From: Candidatus Methanogasteraceae archaeon UBA261
Lineage (GTDB): Archaea; Halobacteriota; Methanosarcinia; Methanosarcinales; Methanogasteraceae
Assembly: GCA_002506015.1 (NCBI GenBank)
Contig: DAWR01000172.1
Location: 1-5,038, forward strand
Reading direction: 5' to 3'
DNA: 5,038 nucleotides
Positions 1 through 5,038 of this stretch are shown here, one piece after another. The notes under the pieces were generated by a model. The model was not told where the DNA came from. It searched no databases and saw only the letters and a program-made list of their open reading frames with translations. A program made the translations under genes and the position numbers. Position 1 is the first letter of the stretch; every line of letters starts with the position of its first letter.

Positions 1-1
1 C

Positions 2-304
2 CTCTTAAAAGAGATTCCAGGGGCGTTCCGTGACATACTGGAGCAGGCAAAGAGTGGAGGGACCACGATCAGGTTTGAGCACCATGGGCTTGAGCCGATG
101 CAGAAAACTCTTGATCAGGTCAGCAATCGCATCAGTTTCGCTATCGTTCTGGCATCGCTTGTTATGAGCTCCTCGCTCATCGTGCTCGCAGGAATTCCGC
201 CATTGTGGCATGAAATCCCGGTAATCGGAATCATCGGGTTTCTCGGTGCAGGGATGATGGGGTTCTGGCTTCTCTTCTCGATTCTCAGACACGGGCAGAT
301 GTAG
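2..304 (+). CDS. AarF/UbiB (ABC1) atypical kinase-like protein, C-terminal end
   Basis: The frame is open from the left edge to a TAG at 302-304, giving the last 100 residues of a protein whose start lies outside the window. It begins with an amphipathic stretch (LLKEIPGAFRDILEQ), then a RFEHHGLEP segment, then two hydrophobic helices at about residues 45-64 and 73-96, ending SILRHGQM. This order (short helical linker, F/L-x-H-x-GL, paired membrane helices, SILR-x-G end) is the typical C-terminus of long AarF/UbiB-family proteins. These are membrane-associated atypical kinases or ATPases linked to isoprenoid-quinone or lipid metabolism in bacteria; their role in archaea is unclear. The kinase core is not visible, so the family call rests on the tail alone. 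The ATG at 98 is internal, because homology-like sequence continues upstream of it. The gene converges on trkH with 21 bases between the stops. Confidence 0.8.
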   Translation, partial: LLKEIPGAFRDILEQAKSGGTTIRFEHHGLEPMQKTLDQVSNRISFAIVLASLVMSSSLIVLAGIPPLWHEIPVIGIIGFLGAGMMGFWLLFSILRHGQM

Positions 305-325
305 ACGGCGTTCTGCACGAGAATC

Positions 326-1786
326 TCACGTAACCTCCCGCACGAGAAGCGTCCGCAGCAAAAAGATTGCGGGGATGATCTCAAGCCGCCCGATCCACAT
401 GTTACCTATCAGCATGATCTTGCCTGCGGCAGGGAGACTTGCTGTTGTGATGCCGGTTGAGAGCCCGACATTGCTCTGTGCGGATGCCACCTCAAGGATC
501 ACACAATCAAGATTGAAACCTGCCGGTACAACATGGAGGAGCACCACAACACCCACCAGGAGAAAGATGATCCATAGATTCAGGAGCAGCGAAACCTCCT
601 CGAGTTCTGCGTTTTTGTGATCCTCTGAGAGCGTTTTCTTTCCGATGCGGTACGCAATGACCGCCTCTTGTGGAAGTGCAATCTTTTTAAGCCACCACCC
701 GACCCCTTTGACCAGCATGACCGCTCTCATCGTCTTTATGCCGCCGGAGGTCGAGCCGGCGGTGCCCCCGATGATCATCGCAATGATCAGGATGATATGG
801 GCGGTCGGAGTCCACCGGTTAATATCGGCTGTCTGAAATCCCGTGCAGGTGATCGTCGAGACGAACTGGAAGACCGAGTCTCCGGAAGTGGTCATGAGGT
901 TACAATTCCCCTGCGAGAATATGTTCTCGAGAACAAGCAGAGTTGCGCCGACCAAAACCATAGCAAAGATCGCCTTGCACTGTATGTCTTTGAAGTACGA
1001 GGACGTTTTCCGCATGATCACCTGATAATGCACCAGAAACGGTATCGCACCTGCCAGCATGATCGGGATGAGCACGATCTCAATTGTCGTGCTGTGGTAC
1101 TCTGCGATGTTCCCATCGGTGACTGTGAAGCCACCGGTGCCAATTCCGGTCATCGCACAGTTTATGCTGTCCCAGAGCGGCATCCCTGCCAGCCACAGAA
1201 GTCCGACACCAGCTGCGGTCAGTGCAAGATAGACCCGCCAGATCGTGCGGATGGTGTCCCTGATCCGGGGGGTGATCTTTGTGTCCCTGCCTTCGGCATG
1301 GTAGAGCGCATACATGTAAGTCCCATGTCTTGCAATGATCGATATCACGAGCACGATCACGCCAACGCCGCCGAGCCACTGCATAAAACTCCGCAGGAAC
1401 TGCAGGGTGTGCGAAAGTTCTGAGGGGTGTGCGATCATGGTGAGACCGGTTCCGGTCCAGCCAGACATGCTCTCGAAGTACGCATCGAGAAATGGCATAT
1501 TGGCGCCGAGCACAAAAGGAATCGCACAGAAGAGCGGTGCGATGAGCCAGCCCAGTGCTGCGATTGTCATGGCGTGTCTCGTCTCGAGCACGTCATCTGT
1601 TTTGAAGAGATACTTGAGGCATAACCCGATAATAATGGCGCCCGATGCCGGAATCAAGCATCCCGGTATCATGAAGTACTCTTTTGTTGTGATCGGGATT
1701 ATGATCACTGCTAACAGAACACCTCCTATAACTAGTAGGAGGTCGCCGATGTTGCGGCACAGGATTGCGGTGTCTCTGAATGGCAT
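326..1786 (-). CDS. trkH: TrkH family potassium uptake channel subunit
   Basis: This is a 486-residue integral membrane protein that forms the K+-conducting pore of a Trk/Ktr system in the cytoplasmic membrane. All four pore-loop filter segments are present: SGWTGTGLT (108-116), TGIGTGGFT (213-221), TCTGFQTAD (313-321) and SNVGLSTGIT (438-447), each with its filter glycine. The family signature GGTAGSTSGGIKTMR (340-354) and the C-terminal IGRLEI segment (465-470) are also intact. Length fits the family (about 480-500) and no frameshift is seen. The ATG at 1784-1786 is supported by CGGAG nine bases upstream. Trk channels usually need a cytoplasmic NAD/ATP-binding TrkA partner; none lies in this window. 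The downstream neighbour is convergent, so the gene is probably monocistronic at its 3' end. The call is firm; K+ versus mixed K+/Na+ selectivity cannot be settled from sequence. Confidence 0.96.
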   Translation of the reverse strand: MPFRDTAILCRNIGDLLLVIGGVLLAVIIIPITTKEYFMIPGCLIPASGAIIIGLCLKYLFKTDDVLETRHAMTIAALGWLIAPLFCAIPFVLGANMPFLDAYFESMSGWTGTGLTMIAHPSELSHTLQFLRSFMQWLGGVGVIVLVISIIARHGTYMYALYHAEGRDTKITPRIRDTIRTIWRVYLALTAAGVGLLWLAGMPLWDSINCAMTGIGTGGFTVTDGNIAEYHSTTIEIVLIPIMLAGAIPFLVHYQVIMRKTSSYFKDIQCKAIFAMVLVGATLLVLENIFSQGNCNLMTTSGDSVFQFVSTITCTGFQTADINRWTPTAHIILIIAMIIGGTAGSTSGGIKTMRAVMLVKGVGWWLKKIALPQEAVIAYRIGKKTLSEDHKNAELEEVSLLLNLWIIFLLVGVVVLLHVVPAGFNLDCVILEVASAQSNVGLSTGITTASLPAAGKIMLIGNMWIGRLEIIPAIFLLRTLLVREVT

Positions 1787-1795
1787 ATACCGAAT

Positions 1796-1800
1796 CTCCG
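1796..1800 (-). promoter_or_regulatory. Ribosome binding site of trkH
   Basis: On the minus strand CGGAG, within CGGAGAT, lies nine bases before the trkH ATG. It matches the anti-Shine-Dalgarno end of archaeal 16S rRNA and supports the start at 1786. Confidence 0.6.
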
Positions 1801-1828
1801 GATTGGTTTTTGATTGTATCGAGACTTC

Positions 1829-1840
1829 TTATTACTTTCC
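1829..1840 (-). promoter_or_regulatory. Possible TATA/BRE promoter element of trkH
   Basis: The minus strand reads GGAAAGTAATAAG, a purine-rich BRE-like stretch followed by an A/T-rich TATA-like stretch. It would place transcription start about 25 bases further on, near 1810, leaving a leader of roughly 20-25 bases that contains the CGGAG site. The match to the archaeal consensus is only fair, so this is a weak call. Confidence 0.22.
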
Positions 1841-1861
1841 GGTTGCACAGACACGCCTTTA

Positions 1862-1912
1862 ATCTGTGTAATCTATGGACGATCTGGCTTTTAGCCACTT
1901 ATTAACGCAGAT
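1862..1912. repeat. Imperfect inverted repeat, dispersed-repeat-like
   Basis: The left arm ATCTGTGTAATCTATGG (1862-1878) is an imperfect reverse complement of CCACTTATTAACGCAGAT (1895-1912), with about 13 positions matching when one gap is allowed. A perfect small hairpin, TGGCT-TTT-AGCCA (1885-1897), sits between and overlaps the right arm. The wording (AATCTGTGTAATCT..., ...AACGCAGATNACGCTGA) resembles intergenic dispersed repeats I recall from several prokaryotic genomes. Only one copy is in this window, so repetitiveness cannot be shown here. It lies between the trkH promoter region and the broken radical SAM gene. Confidence 0.45.
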
Positions 1913-1958
1913 CACGCTGACTGAAACCTTCTTTCGGATTAGAATTTGTGCGTGTAGC

Positions 1959-2308
1959 ATTATTCCGCTCGTCAATGATAGCGGGGATGAATTGAGCGAG
2001 ATAGCACGATTCATCGCAGAGGTTGGCGTCGAGATTCCATGGCATATCAGCCAGTTCTATCCGCAGTACAAGTTTCTTGATGCGCCTCCGACCCCGATTG
2101 CGACTCTGCACAGGCAAGGGAGATCGGGATCGAGGAGGGGCTCAGATACGTATATGAAGAAAATGTTCCCGTGAAGGGGGATGAGAATACGTACTGCTAT
2201 CAGTGCAGAGAACTCCTGATCGAACGGTTCGGGTTCAACACCATCGAGAATTGAATTGAGGGCAGGAAATGCTTCAATTGCGGGGCAGAGATCGATGGGG
2301 TCTTCTGA
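1959..2308 (+). pseudogene. amrS: Remnant of AmmeMemoRadiSam-type radical SAM enzyme (C-terminal third)
   Basis: Translated in two frames, this stretch reproduces the C-terminal third of AmrS-like radical SAM proteins (related to pyruvate formate-lyase activating enzyme; function uncertain). Bases 1959-2114 give IIPLVNDSGDELSEIARFIA, then IPWHISQFYP and LDAPPTPIATLHR. The frame then breaks: CACAGG-CAAGGGAG at 2109-2122 reads as if one G were lost after 2114. Restoring it gives HRAREIGIEEGLRYVYEENV and onward. The family's C-terminal zinc knuckles follow as CYQC and CFNC. A TGA at 2252-2254 interrupts ENxIEGRKC and is easily explained as CGA (Arg) mutated to TGA; the natural end is TGA at 2306-2308. 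The N-terminal two thirds, including the CxxxCxxC iron-sulfur site, are absent: a dispersed-repeat-like element and the trkH upstream region lie there instead. With a truncation, a frameshift and a stop, it is not functional. Confidence 0.82.
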
Positions 2309-2319
2309 ATTATTCAGAA
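2303..2319. repeat. 17-base palindrome covering two convergent stop codons
   Basis: TTCTGAAT-T-ATTCAGAA is a perfect inverted repeat with 8-base arms around one central base, equivalent to a 7-bp hairpin with a 3-base loop. It contains the TGA (2306-2308) of the broken radical SAM gene and the TGA (TCA at 2314-2316 on the plus strand) of the zinc-ribbon gene. It could act as a bidirectional 3'-end hairpin, but it is A/T-rich and no long T-run follows on either strand, so a terminator role is uncertain. Confidence 0.45.
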
Positions 2320-2472
2320 CTTCGATATCTTCTCGATGTGCACATAAAATACGAGGGCACAATTCCCGCAGAGTCTGATGCTGACCGGTTCATTCCTTGT
2401 TAATCCGATCTCCAGACTTTTCTCTCCCAGTTCGACAGTATCAGACCCGCATCTTGGACATGTAGTCTCCAT
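2314..2472 (-). CDS. Small zinc-ribbon protein, 52 residues, function unknown
   Basis: The protein carries two knuckles, CPRC (Cys5, Cys8) and CGNC (Cys35, Cys38), spaced 26 residues apart, the layout of a one-ribbon zinc-binding fold. Between them are a charged, mostly polar segment (DTVELGEKSLEIGL) and a basic strand; the end is VFYVHIEKISKF. No other domain or membrane segment is present. The frame stays open upstream to a possible start at 2607, but the ATG at 2470-2472 is chosen because AGGTGAT, a near-perfect archaeal ribosome binding site, lies just ahead of it, and the upstream extension would run into the usp gene. It is divergent from usp with a 67-base gap and converges on the broken radical SAM gene. 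Such ribbons often bind nucleic acids or partner proteins, but I do not recognise the family and assign no function. Confidence 0.72.
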   Translation of the reverse strand: METTCPRCGSDTVELGEKSLEIGLTRNEPVSIRLCGNCALVFYVHIEKISKF

Positions 2473-2476
2473 ATCA

Positions 2477-2483
2477 ATCACCT
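2477..2483 (-). promoter_or_regulatory. Strong ribosome binding site of the zinc-ribbon gene
   Basis: AGGTGAT on the minus strand, four bases before ATG at 2472, pairs with the archaeal 16S 3' end (ATCACCT). It decides the start of the 52-residue gene against the longer in-frame alternative. Confidence 0.7.
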
Positions 2484-2506
2484 GAAAATGATCTCTTCGG
2501 CGATGC

Positions 2507-2512
2507 TTTAAA
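2507..2512. promoter_or_regulatory. Symmetric TTTAAA, possible shared TATA box of two divergent genes
   Basis: TTTAAA lies in the 67-base gap between the zinc-ribbon gene (-) and usp (+), and it reads the same on both strands. Placing start sites about 26 bases away gives roughly 2536 on the plus strand, four bases before the usp ATG, and roughly 2483 on the minus strand, at the 5' edge of the zinc-ribbon gene's ribosome binding site. Both spacings suit archaeal promoters and would make the usp mRNA nearly leaderless, in line with its lack of a clear ribosome binding site. BRE-like sequence on either side is weak. Confidence 0.4.
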
Positions 2513-2539
2513 CTATCGGTTACCAAAATAGAGACAAGA

Positions 2540-3337
2540 ATGTACAGAAGAATTCTGGTTGCGATAGATGGCAGTTTCCATGCAGAAGCGGCAGCAAGGT
2601 ATGCCATCCATCTGGCAGGGGCATGCGATGCAGAACTCTACGTGGTTTATGTGGGTGGATCTCTTGCAGGCAGGGATTCACTTGACCGACTGGTCTGGCA
2701 TGCAGAATCGGAGGCTATTGTCGTGCACGCCGTTGTTGAGACAGGAGCTATCGTCTCTGTGATCGAGTCCATCGTCAGAAAGGAGGATATCGATCTTGCT
2801 GTTGCATCAACCATGTATCTTTCAACAAAGACGGTAACAATGGATCTTATGACGGCGCTTCCGTGCTCAGTACTTGCGATAAGGGTTGCACATCTCGGAA
2901 AGATGACATATCTCAAGAAAATTCTTGTTCCTGTGATGGGGGGCGCATGGGCTGATGAGCGCGCATATTTAACCGCTAAACTTGCTAACGTTTTCGATGG
3001 GGCTGTTACAGTTTTGCATGTGCAGACGATCTCGCGCTCCGGATTTATGGGACTTACCCATGAGAAAAAGGACATCACACGTGCGCATGCGAAGAGATTG
3101 GTAAAGGATTTCGTGGAAGCACTCTCATCGCACGATGTAACCGTCGAAACAAAAGCAGCCATTGAGAGGGATGCGACCAGCGCGATCATAACAGAGGCTG
3201 CATCCGGCAATCACGATCTTATCCTCATAGGGGCGACCAGGAGAGATTTTTTCAGACAGGCTATCCGGGGAAATCCCGTCAAAAGAATTCTTAGAAAGGC
3301 TCCATGTGACGTCGTTGTGTGGCGCCCCGCCCTATGA
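2540..3337 (+). CDS. Tandem-domain universal stress protein (UspA family)
   Basis: This 265-residue soluble protein has two Usp folds. Domain 1 (about 1-116) opens with RRILVAIDGS and ends with PCSVLAIRV; domain 2 (about 124-265) opens with KKILVPVMGG and ends with APCDVVVWRP. The ATP-binding signature of the family is G-2X-G-9X-G(S/T). Domain 2 keeps the spacing (G231, position 234, G244, position 245) but has Arg at 234 and Asn at 245; domain 1 lacks the signature altogether. ATP binding is therefore doubtful and the protein may act as a binding or regulatory module. The ATG at 2540 gives the usual short N-terminus before strand 1. The stop is 9 bases before the P-type ATPase start, so the two are probably co-transcribed, suggesting a role in sensing or tuning cation transport (inference). 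No clear ribosome binding site precedes it, fitting a near-leaderless transcript. Confidence 0.92.
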   Translation: MYRRILVAIDGSFHAEAAARYAIHLAGACDAELYVVYVGGSLAGRDSLDRLVWHAESEAIVVHAVVETGAIVSVIESIVRKEDIDLAVASTMYLSTKTVTMDLMTALPCSVLAIRVAHLGKMTYLKKILVPVMGGAWADERAYLTAKLANVFDGAVTVLHVQTISRSGFMGLTHEKKDITRAHAKRLVKDFVEALSSHDVTVETKAAIERDATSAIITEAASGNHDLILIGATRRDFFRQAIRGNPVKRILRKAPCDVVVWRPAL

Positions 3338-3346
3338 AGTGATCTC

Positions 3347-4300
3347 ATGCGCATCAATACGTTATCAACCGATCAGGTCTATGCGGCGATCGGCACATCT
3401 GCAGACGGAATCGATTCTCATGAAGCGGATGCGCGGATACGCCAGTTTGGGTATAACGAGATCAGAAAAGTCAGAAAAACCCCTCTGATATATCGATTCC
3501 TCTCTCAGTTCACTCACTTCTTTGCGGTGATGCTATGGGTTGCTGCCGGGCTCGCATTTCTTGGAGAGTATCTCGAGCCAGGGCAGGGGATGTTTCATCT
3601 CGGATCGTTTATCATAGCGGTCATCTTTGTCAATGCGGTCTTCACGTTCGTGCAGGAATATCGTGCAGAACGTGCCGCAGAAGCACTCGCAAAACTGCTT
3701 CCGAGTTTTGTCTCGGCGATACGATCAGGAAGTGTTACGAAGGTCAATTCAAGGGATATCGTGCCGGGCGATCTCATAATACTCTCGGAGGGGGATAAGA
3801 TCCCTGCCGATGCGCGTGTCATTGAACAGTACGGACTCCGGGTGAACAATGCGCCTCTTACCGGTGAGTCAAAATCGGTGAAACGGACCGCTGACCCCGC
3901 GTTTGAGGATGAGTTCGTTGAGAACCCCAACCTCGTCTTCGGCGGAACCGGAGTTGCAGCAGGATCCGGAAAGGCGGTCGTCTTTGCGACCGGTGCCAGC
4001 ACCGAGTTCGGAAAGATCGCTCAATTGACACAGACCGTTCTACCGGAACCAACGCCGCTGCAGAGAGAGATTCACAAGGTGACGGATCATCGCATTGATA
4101 GCGGTGATCATGGGGATCTGTTTCTTCATTCTCGGTGGTATGGTGGGGACTCCATTCTGGGTGAGATTCAGTTTTGCGATCGGGATCATCGTTGCCAATG
4201 TTCCAGAGGGGTTGCTTCCAACAGTCACGCTCTCGCTTGCGATGGGCAGCCAGCGGATGGCAAAAAGGAATGCGCTTATCAAAAACCTGAATTCGGTTGA
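3347..4300 (+). CDS. Cation-transporting P-type ATPase, N-terminal part, frameshifted after residue 246
   Basis: Residues 1-246 (to base 4084) are the N-terminus of a type II P-type ATPase, a membrane pump that moves cations using ATP. Visible parts are the cation-ATPase N-terminal domain (LSTDQVYAAIGTS...GYNEIR), TM1 (about 55-75), TM2 (about 84-102) followed by QEYRAERAAEAL, and the actuator domain with DIVPGDLIILSEGDKIPADAR and the LTGES loop (171-175) needed for dephosphorylation. From base 4085 to the TAA-type end at 4300 the 71 remaining codons are out of frame and resemble nothing; the true continuation lies in the next frame from 4086. GTGATC sits just before ATG 3347 as a possible ribosome binding site, close to the start. 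It follows usp by 9 bases, so it is an operon partner. As read, this fragment lacks the phosphorylation and nucleotide-binding domains and could not pump. Confidence 0.87.
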   Translation: MRINTLSTDQVYAAIGTSADGIDSHEADARIRQFGYNEIRKVRKTPLIYRFLSQFTHFFAVMLWVAAGLAFLGEYLEPGQGMFHLGSFIIAVIFVNAVFTFVQEYRAERAAEALAKLLPSFVSAIRSGSVTKVNSRDIVPGDLIILSEGDKIPADARVIEQYGLRVNNAPLTGESKSVKRTADPAFEDEFVENPNLVFGGTGVAAGSGKAVVFATGASTEFGKIAQLTQTVLPEPTPLQREIHKVTDHRIDSGDHGDLFLHSRWYGGDSILGEIQFCDRDHRCQCSRGVASNSHALACDGQPADGKKECAYQKPEFG

Positions 4301-5038
4301 GACGCTCGGATGCACCACTGTCATCTGCACCGACAAGACGGGGACGCTAACCCAGAACAAGATGACTGTTCAGAAGATATATACCAATCATAAGGTATTT
4401 GCGGTCAGCGGAACGGGATACGAGCCGAAAGGCGACTTTTACCTGGATGAAAGGATGCTTATGGAAGAGGGGACTGCGCAACTGAACCCCATACTGACGG
4501 CATCTGTTCTCTGCAATGAAGCCACGCTCCAGAGGGACGGGGATGGATGGGATATCACGGGCGATCCAACAGAAGGGGCACTTCTGGTGGCTGCGCAGAA
4601 GGCATTTGATATAGGATCGAAAAGAGATGAAAATCCCCGTGTTTCTGTCATTCCTTTTGACTCTGACCGGAAGAGGATGACCGTTGTAACCGAATCAGAC
4701 AAGAAGAGAACCGCATGGGTCAAAGGAGCACTCGACAGTCTGCTGCCGCGCTGTGATCGCATACTGATGGATGGTGAGGTTATCGAGCTAACCGATGATC
4801 TGCGCACAGAGATTCTGAAGAAGAGCGAGTCGTTTGCACGCGAGGCTCAGAGGGTACTTGCATTCGCACACAGGGATGCCGGATCTGGGGAATATTCGGC
4901 TGAGAATACGGAAAAAGATCTTATATTTCTCGGGCTTATCGGTATGATCGATCCGCCACGTCCAGAGGTCTTTGATGCGGTGAAAAAATGTAAGGATGCA
5001 GGGGTTACGATCATCATGATAACCGGCGATGACAGCAC
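4086..5038 (+). CDS. Cation-transporting P-type ATPase (type IIC-like), central part, runs off the window
   Basis: This continues the pump in the shifted frame, open for 317 codons to the window edge. It starts at TM3 (IIALIAVIMGICFFILGG), then TM4 with ANVPEGLLPTVTLSLAMG. The NVPEGLLxTVTL form is typical of Na+/K+-ATPase-like (IIC) pumps rather than SERCA (IPEGLP) or H+ pumps. The phosphorylation site CTDKTGTLTQNKMTV follows, with the acceptor Asp at 4332-4334 (about residue 330 of the repaired protein). The nucleotide-binding domain shows CNEATL, GDPTEGALL, FDSDRKRMTVV and KGAL (usually KGAP); then come GMIDPPRPEV and MITGDD. The GDGxNDxP hinge and TM5-TM10 lie beyond the window. If translated separately, the first ATG is at 4110, with GGTGATC overlapping too closely to be a good ribosome binding site. 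An intact gene would need the break near 4085 repaired. Ion specificity (Na+, K+, Ca2+ or H+) is not settled. Confidence 0.87.
   Translation, partial: MIALIAVIMGICFFILGGMVGTPFWVRFSFAIGIIVANVPEGLLPTVTLSLAMGSQRMAKRNALIKNLNSVETLGCTTVICTDKTGTLTQNKMTVQKIYTNHKVFAVSGTGYEPKGDFYLDERMLMEEGTAQLNPILTASVLCNEATLQRDGDGWDITGDPTEGALLVAAQKAFDIGSKRDENPRVSVIPFDSDRKRMTVVTESDKKRTAWVKGALDSLLPRCDRILMDGEVIELTDDLRTEILKKSESFAREAQRVLAFAHRDAGSGEYSAENTEKDLIFLGLIGMIDPPRPEVFDAVKKCKDAGVTIIMITGDDS

Noticed and set aside
302..304. TAG at the end of the AarF/UbiB-like gene as a pyrrolysine codon
   Set aside because: The protein already ends in the family's usual SILR-x-G tail, and the codons after TAG look like random sequence running into trkH.
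668..1423. 251-codon open frame on the plus strand inside trkH
   Set aside because: Antisense shadow of trkH; its translation is rich in His, Asp, Arg and Cys with no domain pattern, while the opposite strand encodes a fully motif-complete TrkH.
1885..1897. TGGCT-TTT-AGCCA hairpin as a transcription terminator
   Set aside because: The stem is only 5 bp, no T-run follows, and no gene ends just upstream on either strand; it fits better as part of the repeat element.
1875..2174. 99-codon open frame read as a standalone gene
   Set aside because: Its first 28 codons run through an inverted repeat and non-homologous sequence, and its last 20 are out of frame after the one-G deletion; only the middle is true radical SAM homology, so it is part of a pseudogene.
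2252..2254. TGA in the radical SAM remnant as a selenocysteine codon
   Set aside because: The position falls in an ENxIEG stretch where Arg-like residues are expected, not at a Cys site; the gene is also frameshifted and lacks its N-terminus, so plain decay explains it.
2473..2607. N-terminal extension of the zinc-ribbon protein to a start at 2607
   Set aside because: It would overlap the divergent usp coding region and shared promoter, while AGGTGAT directly precedes the ATG at 2472.
2647..3210. 187-codon open frame on the minus strand inside usp
   Set aside because: Antisense shadow of the Usp gene; no recognisable motif, and no ribosome binding site was recognised for it.
4076..4092. Programmed ribosomal frameshift in the ATPase
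   Set aside because: GTGACGGATCATC has no slippery run or shifty stop, and a shift would also need to supply the missing Arg-like residue; mutation or error is simpler.

Overview
The window looks like a stretch of a euryarchaeal genome, most plausibly a methanogen or a relative, though this is inference. Supporting signs are strong GGTGAT-type ribosome binding sites, TATA-like elements with very short leaders, a remnant of an AmmeMemoRadiSam-type radical SAM gene, and archaeal-style TrkH, tandem-Usp and Na+/K+-type P-type ATPase genes. No rRNA, tRNA or CRISPR array was seen.

Layout. Bases 2-304 (+) are the last 100 codons of an AarF/UbiB (ABC1) atypical kinase-like protein, ending in its paired membrane helices. 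It converges, with a 21-base gap, on a complete trkH potassium channel subunit at 326-1786 (-). Bases 1787-2313 hold no intact gene. They contain the trkH ribosome binding site and a possible promoter, an imperfect inverted repeat resembling dispersed prokaryotic repeats (1862-1912), and a broken remnant of an AmrS-like radical SAM gene (1959-2308, +) with a one-base deletion and an in-frame TGA. A 52-residue zinc-ribbon gene (2314-2472, -) converges on that remnant, and a 17-base palindrome covers both stop codons. A symmetric TTTAAA in the 67-base gap to the right may serve both the zinc-ribbon gene and the divergent usp gene.

The right half is one likely operon: a tandem universal-stress-protein gene (2540-3337, +), then after 9 bases a type IIC-like (Na+/K+-ATPase-like) P-type ATPase from 3347 past the window end. 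The ATPase reading frame is broken near 4085. The sequence reads as if a CG dinucleotide had been lost (GACGCGGATC to GACGGATC), which splits the protein between the actuator domain and TM3. Both halves keep clean family motifs, so the break is either recent or an assembly or sequencing error.

Taken together this is a monovalent-cation homeostasis neighbourhood: a Trk potassium uptake pore, a Usp protein that may regulate transport, and a cation-pumping ATPase. I did not find a convincing new multi-gene system. The most notable items are the two broken genes, the compact divergent promoter, and the small zinc-ribbon gene.
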